From NCBI GenBank assembly GCA_034696485.1, contig JAQIWT010000476.1, positions 1-19,545 on the forward strand: 19,545 bases of DNA. Direction: 5' to 3'. The stretch is from Isohypsibius dastychi. Taxonomy: Eukaryota; Tardigrada; Eutardigrada; Parachela; Isohypsibiidae. Under the pieces are notes generated by a model that worked only from the letters and a program-made list of their open reading frames with translations, ran no database searches and had not been told where the DNA came from. Below are positions 10,947-19,514 of this stretch, piece by piece (within the stretch, counting starts at the first letter, position 1; each line of letters opens with the position of its first letter). Position numbers and translations under genes: made by a program.

Positions 10947-10959
10947 GATATTGCCGCAG
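10947..10959 (+). promoter_or_regulatory. Splice acceptor 1 nt before the myosin III ATG
   Basis: ATTGCCGCAG ends at 10959, leaving a single A before ATG at 10961. Either a 5' UTR intron ends here or a spliced leader is added. A cis leader exon cannot be identified by eye. Confidence 0.4.
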
Positions 10960-10960
10960 A

Positions 10961-13900
10961 ATGGCGTCATATGGGAATATTAGCTCCAGGATTAATTTTG
11001 ACCATCTTCCGGATCCGTCGCCGTTTTATGAACTTCTGGAAACTGTCGGAGAAGGTGAATATTCTTTTTATAACAATTTCAAAAAATTAAATATTGAAAT
11101 CGCAGGGTATCTGGTTTTCATAAAATATGTTCAAATTCTTTGAGCGAACTCACTTCAACAAGTTACGAATAAAATAAATTTAAATCAATAAATTTTCAGG
11201 AACATATGGAGAAGTTTATATTGCAAAATCCAAGACCACCGGTGCAAAGGTTGCCATAAAAGTTTTGGAAATATCGAGTGATATTTTGGAGGAAATTGAG
11301 GAAGAATATACAGTTCTCACGGAATTTGGAGGGAAACACCCAAACTTGCCGAAATTCCACGGGGCTTACGTCAAGCGAGATGCGCATGCTGACCAGCTGT
11401 ATTTTGTCATTGAAGTAAAAGGGCTCACCGACATTATTATGATTGAAAGTGATACTTACTGTCACAGCAAATGTTTTATGTCCTGCTTGTCCTAGTTATG
11501 CTCTGGAGGTTCAGTCACCGATCTCGTCAAGAAACTCCTCGAAAAGCAATGCAAGCTTGAAGAAGATGTCATCGGATATATTCTCAAGGTAAAAGGCATT
11601 TTCACTTTTGTTTTATAGTATATGACTGTTTTCAATGTCGGCAAATGGGTCTACAATTATCGAAACATAAACTGTGTTCAACGAGTCTTATTTGTCTAAA
11701 AACGACACGTTTATTTTAGTGGTGATCTCAAATTCCTTAAGGAAAATATCAAACTTAAAATTCATCTAATCACTGGAGATTTATCATTTTCCAGAACACA
11801 CTGGAAGCTCTTGCATTTCTGCATGATAACAGAATCATTCACCGTGATATAAAAGGACAGAATATTCTTTTGACGGAGGATGCCCACATTGTTCTCGTTG
11901 ACTTTGGTATGCTTTTTCGTGAATGCTTAGTCAAATACTTGTCCGGGTTGTGAAGCTCATTATTATCAGGAGTTTCCGCTCATCTGCGCACATCTGATGG
12001 CCGCCGGAATACCAGCGTTGGGACCCCTTATTTTATGTCACCCGAGTAAGACAACTTCCGGTTAAAACAAGCCTGGTTCGGCAAATTGAAGAAAATGTTT
12101 CAGGGTTATTGCTTGCGAACAACAATTGGACAGCTCTTACGATGCAAGAAGTGATATTTGGTTAGTACAATCAATGAATAACCAGAATGTGTGATAATCA
12201 ATGTTTTGTTAATCAGGTCACTGGGAATCGTTGCAATCGGTACATTCAAAGTTTTCAAACGGTAAATGAAGTTGCTTGCTGGAATAAAATTGATTTGCAG
12301 AGCTTGCCGATGGTGAACCACCTCATGCTAATTTACACCCCATGAGGTAAATCATATGACGACTTCTCGCGTTGAAATAACTTACACTTGGTTTTATCTT
12401 TCAGAGCTTTATTTAAAATACCAAGGTTTGGAGCTATTGTTTATTATTTTCCAGTTCTGTGAAATTATATCATGGTTTGAATGCAGAAGTCCCCCGCCAT
12501 CCGTGAAAGTTCCCAGCGTGAGTCCTCGTAAATATATAAAAAACCGAAGCTGGCCAACTTTTGCTTTTTTTTATTGCAGGAATGGTCGGCCGCATTCACG
12601 GATTTTGTTCGACAGTAACAACTTGTTTATTGCATCCATATCCATGGTCCATCAACTTGATCTTGCAGATGCCTAATAAAAGACTTCGACAGAAGACCGA
12701 CCGCCAAAGAACTCCTCCGGCACCCTTTCATCGCCCGACTACCCCCGAATACCTCTCAGGTCGGTTGATTCAAAATCATGATAAGGGTTTCTGATTAATT
12801 TAATTAAGATCCGATGAGATGACGTCTGCAGCGTGGTTTTACGATCTGATCTTTTAGGTCCAAGCGAAACTCCGTAATTTACTGGTTACGCTTTATGGTC
12901 CACAACGGATGCCCTCTTCCGTGTCGCCGATTGTGGCTGTGACGACTAAACGTGGAAAGCTGAGAAGCAACCGTAAAATCAAATCGGAGATTGTCTATGG
13001 GGATGACCTCGCCGCGTTGGAAGCCTTGGACGAGGTCAGCATGCACTACTGACGTCATAGACCTATAACATCAACTTTGTTATATTGTTGTTAATAGACC
13101 ATCATTGTCGACCATTTATATCATCGATATACCAAAAGCCAGATGTATACATATGTCGGAGATATTTTGATAGCCATAAATCCATTTTCACATCAAAATA
13201 TTTACACGGAGCAGGTTGGTTGCCATCTCCGTAGATGACATAATATTTTTGATCTTGAAATTTTTCAGCTGAGAAAACAGTACTGCGGATGCTCAAAATC
13301 TGAACATATTCCTCATATCTACGGTGTTTCTGATACTGTCTATCATTCCATGCTTCAGTACTCCCAAAACCAGGTATGACATTATTTTTTACGTTTTCTC
13401 TTATTGAGTATAATTTGTGATTTTAGTGCATTGTGATAAGCGGAGAGTCCGGATCTGGTAAAACAGAGTCTGCTAAACATCTCATTCAACATTTGGCTTA
13501 TCTGGGGCGGGTATGTACTTGGTCAAAAAAACTAAGAGGGTGTGAGAGCGTTTGTACGAGCTCAACAAAAAAGCTCTTTGTAGGCTGTTAATCAGAGCCT
13601 CGAACAAAAGATCTTAATGACAAATCCAGTCATGGAAGCCCTTGGAAACGCCAGAACCGGTTAGCTTACTAGCTCGTAGTCAAATAGTACGGTCTTTGTT
13701 TTACCGAACACTCTGCGTTTCAGGTATTAATGACAACTCAAGTCGATTTGGGAAATATTTGGAAATGTTCTTCTCACCCGGGGGAAAGGTCACCAGGGCA
13801 AAACTTTCCGAGTATTTACTGGAGAAAGGAAGAGTGGTTCATCAGGCAACGTATGTGCAAGTTCAGACTGGGCGTATATAACTTTGCTGACAGATGTTGT

Positions 13901-16900
13901 TTAGGCTTGAGAAGAACTTCCATATATTCTATTATATTTACGACGGTCTTAGCAGACCTGTAAATCAGCCGGAAGATTCCTATCATTTACGTCCGAATCA
14001 TTCGCATCGTTATTTGAATGGATATACGAGTGACGATCCGCCGACTGTGTCTGCTCACCGTATTGCGTTTATGCAGCTCCACAAAAGCCTCAATGCTTTG
14101 GGATTCAAAATCCAGGTAATCTCAGTTTGTAGTTTTTGCCTAAAATTTCCATAACTCTGTTTGTGTTTTTATTTAGGATCTCACAGCGATGTACAGAATT
14201 TTGGCAGCAGTACTTCATTTGGGAGATGTCCAGTTTGCAACCAAAGAAGTGAAGCACATGGCCGACCAAAGTGCCGTTTCAAATATTCAAACACTCGAAA
14301 TCGGTGTGTTTTTAATGTTTTATTTTATACGATTCGGATTGTAATTATTTTTTTAGTTGGAAATCTGCTTGGCGTGGAAATAAATGAACTTCGAGGAGCT
14401 CTGACCATGGAAATGGTCGTCACAAGAGGAGAGAGCATTCAAAGAGCGCACTCGGTTCCTGAAGCTCGAAACGTCCGAGATAGCCTGGCGAAGGCTCTCT
14501 ATGGCAGATTGTTTGATTGGGTCGTTAACAAAATGAATCAGCTTCTAATTCAGCCAGAAAAATCAGAGTAGGGATCCACTTCTCTAAACTTTCAGAAGCC
14601 AGATTATAACTGATATTTGTTTTAGGAAGGAACAGAGCACCATTGGCATTTTGGATATATTCGGTTTCGAGAACTTTGAGCTTAATTCCTTCGAGCAACT
14701 CTGCATTAACATCACAAATGAGCAATTACAGTAAGTGTTCTTCCAGAAAAAACTGATTATTTTTCATAGATATTTTAAATTGTTTAATAAGAGTTTTTTA
14801 AAATTTGATTTATCGCCGCTGTTTTTTAGGTATTTTTTCAACCACAGCGTTTTCACGTGGGAACAGAAGGAATATGCAGAAGAAGGATTAGACTGGAATC
14901 AGATCACGTTTTGTGACAATCGCCCTGTTCTTGACCTTTTCCTATCCAAACCCGTTGGAATGTTGGCACTCTTGGACGAAGAGTCTCGTTTTCCCAAAGC
15001 AACTGATTATTCTCTGGCGGAAAAATTTCATCACAACCTGAAATCGTCACATTGTTATAATCGCAACAAAATCGATGCGATGAAGTTCACCGTGGAACAT
15101 TATGCCGGAAAAGTACAAACTTTTGCTCGACACGTTTTCGACGTCTCAATACTAATTGATCTTTTCAGATCGAGTACGATGTGCACGGTTTTCTGGAAAA
15201 GAATCGTGATTATTTAGCAGCTGAGGTTATTCGATTGATGCGGACGTCAGAGGTTCATCTATTGCGGCTGTTATTTCACAATCCCTTGACCAAAACGGGA
15301 AATCTTTACGAGGCTGAAACGGTGGTTGAGACAGCTGGTGTTAATTGGACAAAACAGAGCACAGGTTCTGCCGCACCTCAGAACCTGCCAAAATTGCCCA
15401 ATATGAGCCATGATAATAAAGTACGTTTTTAATTACGACGCAGTAAATTTTCGTTTTTCAACCGCTCTTCACGTTTGTTTACAGCGACTGCGAACATTAG
15501 CCAGCCAGACTAGAGTCCACCAAACATTGGCTACTTACTTCCGGTATTCGCTTATGGATTTATTGACAAAAATTGTAGCCAGCAATCCGCAGTTCATCCG
15601 GTATATTGATAAAAATATTTAATTAAATCACAGTTGAAATGTGTTTTTTGACAGATGCATAAAGCCGAATGACCAGAAGCTACCCAACTTTTTCTGTGGT
15701 AATAAAGTCAAGACACAATTAGCATATACCGGTGTTTTGGAGACGGCCAAGATCAGACGTCAAGGTTTCCCATACCGTATCGCGTTCTCCGAATTCATGA
15801 AAAGGTGACCTTTTGCAGAAATTAACATAGCTTGAATTAAATAATAATTGTTTCTGTTTTCAGGTATCGCTTATTAGCCTTTTCTTACGATCAAGAAATG
15901 GCCCATACTGGTGACAGCTGCAAAAGAATTCTTCAGAAATTGCGAATTGAGGGCTGGGCTATTGGAAAGACAAAAGTATAAAACAAACGGATGCGGTTCT
16001 GAACTTGTCGGTATTTTTATCACATTGTTTGGTTTAGGTGTTCTTGAAGTATTATCACATGGAATACTTATCCAAACTATTGAAGAAGATCACAGATGCT
16101 GTTGTTCTAATCCAAGCTGGTATCCGAAAATGGATTGCCCGGAAACACTATTTGGATTATTGTAAGCTACGTCATCAGTGCGCAACTACAATTCAACGAG
16201 GTTCGATTTTTTTTATTCCATAAAAAACCCATTACATCTTCTTCGATTTCGACAGTTTTTCGGGGATGGAGAGTTAGAAAGCAGTTCGCAAAGCTCAGAT
16301 CAGAACATGAAAATAAAAAACGAAATGAGCGGCTGAGTCAGCAGATGAGCCGGAAACGTCCTTGTGCATCGCCCTTGAACTCCGTATCGGCTTTGAAACA
16401 CCGTGGCTCGCCCCAGATTCCCGCTGTAAAACAAACAGCTGGCCAGGAAATAATCTCCGAAATCCGCAAATCAAAACGGTTTCGGGATATTGATGAAAAG
16501 CTGGAAATGTCGCCTCGAGCCACTCGTGACCAGCTGAGGCCGCAATTAGCTGCAGGAGCAAGTCAAATGTCAAACCAACAGCAGAAACCTCAGGAACAAC
16601 CCCAACAATACATTCCACTGAACACAACCGCCAAACTATTTTCACCGGAAGTTCAAAAACCGTCATTCGAAAAAAGGTTGGTTTAGTTTAACGATAACAC
16701 TTTTCATCTCATTATAATATTCTGAATTTTAAAGGCCTCGAGTTCGTGACTTTATTGCGGTGTTCGAGAAAAGCACGACTTCCGACTCAAGTTCTGAAGG
16801 GACCGGTTCACGGACATCTTCCTGGAGAAGAGAATATTCCAAATCTTATGCGGCTCCTCTAGTTCACGCGCCACCGCATCGAAAGGTGTTGGTAGATAGG

Positions 16901-17302
16901 ACAAACTCAAATCCCGTCGTTTCAAGAGCTTCTTCGTTCAGTTCGAAGAACCACCAGATTTGCCATGCGTAAGTGAAAATTGGCCTTGATAATTACCGGA
17001 TCCAACTCGTATTACCTTGCTGGAATGAAACCCAAACAAAAATGTTTTTTCATAGTGGGAATCCGGAAACACGAGAGAATGTCGCAGCATTTCCTGTTTC
17101 AAATGCTTCAAAGGTCACAAATGAGCATGTGGTTGATAGTCTGCATTACTCTGTCTGCACCGGACTCTCCCAGGAAATCCCAAACGACTTCCGTAAGCAC
17201 CTCCGCAAGTCTAATTGGGATCCAGCTCAGACTCTATCCCGGACATTCCTACCTGTTGGACAGGTGGATTTCCGTAGCGTCTTGAGGAACGGACGTAAAT
17301 GA
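10961..17302 (+). CDS. MYO3: Class III myosin (NINAC/MYO3-like kinase-myosin)
   Basis: Thirty-one exons: 10961-11054, 11200-11414, 11496-11588, 11795-11906, 11970-12045, 12104-12160, 12217-12239, 12301-12346, 12405-12425, 12487-12517, 12580-12614, 12669-12759, 12858-13034, 13098-13214, 13269-13373, 13427-13510, 13584-13659, 13724-13850, 13905-14115, 14177-14303, 14357-14567, 14626-14730, 14830-15112, 15169-15420, 15485-15600, 15655-15804, 15864-15975, 16038-16200, 16256-16676, 16735-16968, 17056-17302; 1,403 aa. An STE20-like kinase (about 22-298) has the glycine loop GEGTYGEV, K52 in VAIK, HRD 150-152, DFG 170-172 and SPE; all key residues are intact. The motor (about 345-1050) has P-loop GESGSGKT 437-444, switch [10 protein letters not shown], switch II DIFGFE 720-725 and acidic TEDS-site E665. 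Two IQ motifs follow (IQ at 1074 and 1101), then a basic and Gln-rich tail. The tail ends with DFRKHL (1366) and DFRSVL (1393). Known members move along actin in photoreceptors and stereocilia-like protrusions, regulated by autophosphorylation. Start: ATG directly after an acceptor. Confidence 0.95.
17186..17284 (+). other. Paired DFRxxL motifs in the myosin III C-terminus
   Basis: Codons at 17186-17203 encode DFRKHL and at 17267-17284 encode DFRSVL, 27 residues apart and each followed by basic residues. DFRxxL is a known F-actin-binding motif of smooth-muscle myosin light-chain kinase, and vertebrate class III myosins carry a C-terminal actin-binding tail segment. Function here is inferred. 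Confidence 0.6.
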
Positions 17303-17835
17303 GGTCGATAAGTTTCACTATCCATTTAGAATGTACGAGTTGACGGTTGACGTTGTTAAAGTTTTCCTCAGAAATGATATTCGATTGATCTTTACCCATG
17401 ATCTCCTTGAGCAGCCCTTTTATCTACACATTGGTATGAATTTAAATACATCGTTTAAGGTGTGATCTAAGCTGGAGCTTCCGGTTCAGTCAAGTGAGCG
17501 ATCACAAGCTTTCGGTGAAGAAAACGTACAACTGGTATTTCCGGTCGCGTACGCGTACGTTACACCCATTGCGATTTGCGGATTGATTTCTCGGTTGCAA
17601 TGCGGTAAATCTGTGATAAAGGAGCAATGTCTCAATTCAAATTTAGTGTCACGTTTACATTAAACAAAATCATAAACAGTAGGTATAGACTTTATTCTTG
17701 AATTATAATGGATATAGTGCTTAATGGACAAGTAGTAATTCATTTAACAGTTTTGTGTTTTGTTCCGCGATTTAAATAATTTCATTTCGACAAATTTGCG
17801 ATTCAATACTGAAGATACATGATGTAAAATTTATA
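17303..17835. other. Myosin III 3' UTR and intergenic spacer
   Basis: No convincing gene is seen. A possible variant poly(A) signal ATTAAA is at 17659-17664 on the plus strand. A 12-bp palindrome is at 17548-17559. AT content rises after about 17640. Confidence 0.5.
17548..17559. repeat. 12-bp palindrome CGTACGCGTACG
   Basis: CGTACGCGTACG is self-complementary and CpG-rich in an otherwise AT-rich spacer. A further ACGTAC lies about 20 nt upstream, at 17524-17529. It could be a protein-binding site; there is no direct evidence. Confidence 0.5.
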
Positions 17836-17841
17836 TTTATT
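17836..17841 (-). terminator. Poly(A) signal AATAAA for the small minus-strand gene
   Basis: TTTATT on the plus strand gives AATAAA on the minus strand, 63 or 83 nt past the two candidate stop codons (17904 or 17924). It supports a minus-strand transcript ending here. Confidence 0.4.
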
Positions 17842-17903
17842 TTCTTTATACTGCTTTGGGTATTTCTATTCGTACTGACAATTCGCCGACAATCTGATTA
17901 AAA

Positions 17904-18463
17904 TTAGATTAACCACGAAATTTTTACCACCAACTCAAAAAGGACTGCAGGAAAGTTGACAGACTTAAGCAGCATTGAGGGTAAATACTCTTTAATGACC
18001 ACGTTGAAGAAATAATGGGATCCGGAAGTAGCGGGGAGAATAGGATTAATCGGTAATTCTGTGCGCCATCCGCGGCAGTCAAAACTGCACCCAACATAAA
18101 TTGTGGATTATTGCTGTGGTGTGAAATCAGATACTGGAATATTTGAAAAGTAGAATAAAACCGAGTGTCAGCAAACTTGGTCAATACCTGTCAAACGCCG
18201 AAGCGATCAAATCATTTTTAACGACCGGAATTGATCTCTTTGTTAACATTAAATATGGGAAGAAGATCCGTGCGGAGCGTGTTAATTACAGGTTTCCACT
18301 CCGCAAGCCGCCATTTCCCAACTGAAATAAAACTCCCATCCAGATTCGATATCGCCCCTATTTTCTGTAACCACTGTGACGCACATGAACCAATGAGAGT
18401 CCTCCTATCCCGGAAAAAACAGGGTGCTGCTGGATGATGGAATCGACGGAAAGAAGAAGCCAT
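17904..18463 (-). CDS. Small three-exon gene, family unknown
   Basis: I do not recognise this protein. Proposed exons 5' to 3': 18463-18290, 18237-18188, then either 18113-17924 (137 aa in total) or 18084-17904 (134 aa). Both versions of exon 3 keep frame and reach a stop. The first 58 residues start MASSFRRFHH and contain GAISNLDGSFISVGKW; exon 2 gives RSIPVVKNDLIASAF. Exon 3 reads either NNPQFMLGAVLTAADGAQN with a Ser/Cys-rich end, or a more balanced tail containing YFFNVVIKEYLPSMLLKSVN, which I find more protein-like. Exon 2 needs an AAG acceptor. The basic, Ser/Arg/His N-terminus could be a mitochondrial presequence, but that is speculation. An acceptor-like TATCAG lies 9 nt before the ATG. 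The gene is divergent from the neuropeptide gene, 224 nt between start codons. Overlapping plus-strand frames are also open, so the model is provisional. Confidence 0.4.
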
Positions 18464-18489
18464 GGGAGGATCCTGATACTTGACTGACT

Positions 18490-18496
18490 TATAAAA
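18490..18496 (+). promoter_or_regulatory. TATA-box candidate for the neuropeptide gene
   Basis: TATAAAA is followed about 30 nt later by an initiator-like CCAGTTTT (18522-18529). A start there would give a 5' UTR of about 160 nt before the ATG at 18688, with a possible 5' UTR intron inside it. Confidence 0.35.
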
Positions 18497-18537
18497 ACAA
18501 TTCACATGCCGCATTTCCCAGCCAGTTTTTGGGATAA

Positions 18538-18608
18538 GTAACAGCTTGTGAGCATATGGATTAAGTCATTATTTTCATTCGACTTTTATATTTGCTTTGC
18601 CGCTACAG
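18538..18608 (+). other. Possible 5' UTR intron of the neuropeptide gene
   Basis: A GTAACA donor at 18538 and a CGCTACAG acceptor ending at 18608 would define a 71-nt intron after a T-rich stretch, matching the size class of the coding introns. The acceptor could alternatively be a trans-splice site. Confidence 0.35.
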
Positions 18609-18687
18609 GACGGTTAGCTAACTACTTAATACCGACGCCATCTTCTTCAACTCCCAAACTTCTCTGCTCTCACAAATCCGACGGACT

Positions 18688-19137
18688 ATGGATCGAACGA
18701 TGATGATTGGATTGCTATTTTTCGGAATATTCGCCACCGTGAACTGCATTTCTGAGAAGGCTTCCGAAGTCCAAAAGGTCACGGTTTTATCAGAAACCAG
18801 CGACATTGACGATATTCAGAAACGGCAATGGAACGACCTGAAGGCAGCCTGGGGAAAGAGAGGCCTGGATTACGATGAAGATTCATTTGAGAATTCACTT
18901 CGTGACTCGCGTACACAAAAGTGGCAAGGATTAGGAGCTTGGGGGAAACGCGGTGGAGAATGGAACAATTTGCGCGCGTGGGGAAAACGTGGCGGCGAAT
19001 GGAATAACCTGCGCGCTTGGGGGAAACGAGCTCCGGAATGGTCTTTCGGTGACCTTTCAGATTATCAACGACAAATGGACAGTGCCAAGCAGAGACGTGC
19101 CGGGAAATGGCAATCGCTGGCCAGCTGGGGACGATAA
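18688..19137 (+). CDS. MIP / allatostatin-B-like neuropeptide precursor, W(X5-6)W-amide
   Basis: A single-exon 149-aa preprohormone. Residues 1-20 are a signal peptide (MDRTMMIGLLFFGIFATVNC), then an acidic spacer, then peptides cut at KR or RR with Gly amide donors. The peptides are QWNDLKAAW-amide (47-55, W-X6-W, possible N-terminal pyroglutamate), a long peptide ending KWQGLGAW-amide (to 85), GGEWNNLRAW-amide twice (89-98 and 102-111), a spacer starting APEWSFGDL (115-135), and AGKWQSLASW-amide (138-147). The last peptide ends Gly-Arg-stop, so a carboxypeptidase step is enough before amidation. Paired tryptophans with C-terminal Trp-amide define the MIP/allatostatin-B family. In known animals these act on G-protein-coupled receptors (the sex-peptide receptor type) to inhibit muscle or modulate feeding and rest. 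Nematode nlp-38/nlp-42 are similar. Three of the four distinct mature forms have X5 rather than the usual X6 spacing. Confidence 0.93.
   Translation: MDRTMMIGLLFFGIFATVNCISEKASEVQKVTVLSETSDIDDIQKRQWNDLKAAWGKRGLDYDEDSFENSLRDSRTQKWQGLGAWGKRGGEWNNLRAWGKRGGEWNNLRAWGKRAPEWSFGDLSDYQRQMDSAKQRRAGKWQSLASWGR
18952..19029 (+). repeat. Tandem 39-nt duplication encoding two identical GGEWNNLRAWGKR units
   Basis: Copy 1 is 18952-18990 and copy 2 is 18991-19029. The protein units are identical, but 8 of 13 codons differ, all synonymously. This points to an old duplication kept by selection on the peptide. Confidence 0.9.
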
Positions 19138-19409
19138 GCGCTGGTGACCTTTACGAATGTAACGAAGCAGATCCTTATTCCCTGCCAAACGAAGCCTGAA
19201 TTTTTACATCTTTTCTTTTAGCTGAATTTCACCATCTTTGTGAAACAATTTTTCGACAGTCCAGATGATGCTAGCTTTTCCATGATTTTGACAAAGTGAA
19301 TGGCTGAAACGGTAATCGTGACGAATGTTATCTTTCGCTTTATGTGACCTGAAAATTATTTTTTGATACATGCGCCGGGTTGTGAGAATTATGCTGTCTG
19401 CTAGCCATT
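19138..19409 (+). other. Neuropeptide gene 3' UTR
   Basis: No open frame of note lies between the stop codon and the poly(A) signal. This stretch is best read as the 3' UTR. Confidence 0.6.
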
Positions 19410-19415
19410 AATAAA
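19410..19415 (+). terminator. Poly(A) signal AATAAA of the neuropeptide gene
   Basis: A canonical AATAAA lies 273 nt after the stop codon and is followed by a GT/T-rich stretch (CCGCTGTTTTCC), as expected for cleavage and polyadenylation. Confidence 0.75.
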
Positions 19416-19436
19416 GAACATCCGCTGTTTTCCGGA

Positions 19437-19514
19437 GGCTTTTTAACAGTGACCTTCAGTGTGACCGCTATATACATATATTTTCTTGGAGACTGGTTAA
19501 TAGCGGTAAAAGCC
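19437..19514. repeat. Nested inverted repeat (bulged hairpin) after the neuropeptide gene
   Basis: The outer arms GGCTTTT (19437-19443) and AAAAGCC (19508-19514) are exact complements, as are the inner arms ACCGCTAT (19464-19471) and ATAGCGGT (19500-19507). The right-hand arms are contiguous, giving 15 nt of pairing with one 20-nt bulge on the left and a 28-nt loop. It could be a structured RNA, a 3' processing element or a small transposon end; the window ends 31 nt later. Confidence 0.5.

Larger units (their letters stand above)
8568..10960. other. Divergent intergenic region between SLC9C and class III myosin
   Basis: These 2.4 kb separate the two divergent start codons and must hold both 5' UTRs and promoters. 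Apart from the minus-strand coding-like block at 8915-9510 I find no open frame of note, no tRNA-like B-box and no mobile-element ends. Small features near the myosin start are a direct repeat GATGTCG GATGTCG (about 10756-10769) and a short hairpin GCTGG-TAAAG-CCAGC near 10796-10810. Neither can be given a role. Confidence 0.5.

Noticed and set aside
13724-13850. Switch I reads NDNSS instead of NNNSS in the myosin
   Set aside because: As I recall, this is normal for class III myosins, so it is not a defect.
14525-14725. 66-codon minus-strand frame inside the myosin motor
   Set aside because: It is antisense to the conserved switch II exon; the plus-strand homology is decisive.
16295-16666. 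123-codon minus-strand frame in the myosin tail
   Set aside because: Openness follows from the Gln/Ser-rich plus-strand coding exon; no independent signals.
17211-17399. 62-codon minus-strand frame spanning the myosin stop
   Set aside because: It lies mostly antisense to the last myosin exon and has no splice or poly(A) support.
18143-18325. 60-codon plus-strand frame opposite the small minus-strand gene
   Set aside because: It looks fairly protein-like, but no upstream or downstream exon joins to it in frame, whereas the minus strand gives an ATG, splice sites, a stop and AATAAA. Kept only as a caution on that model.
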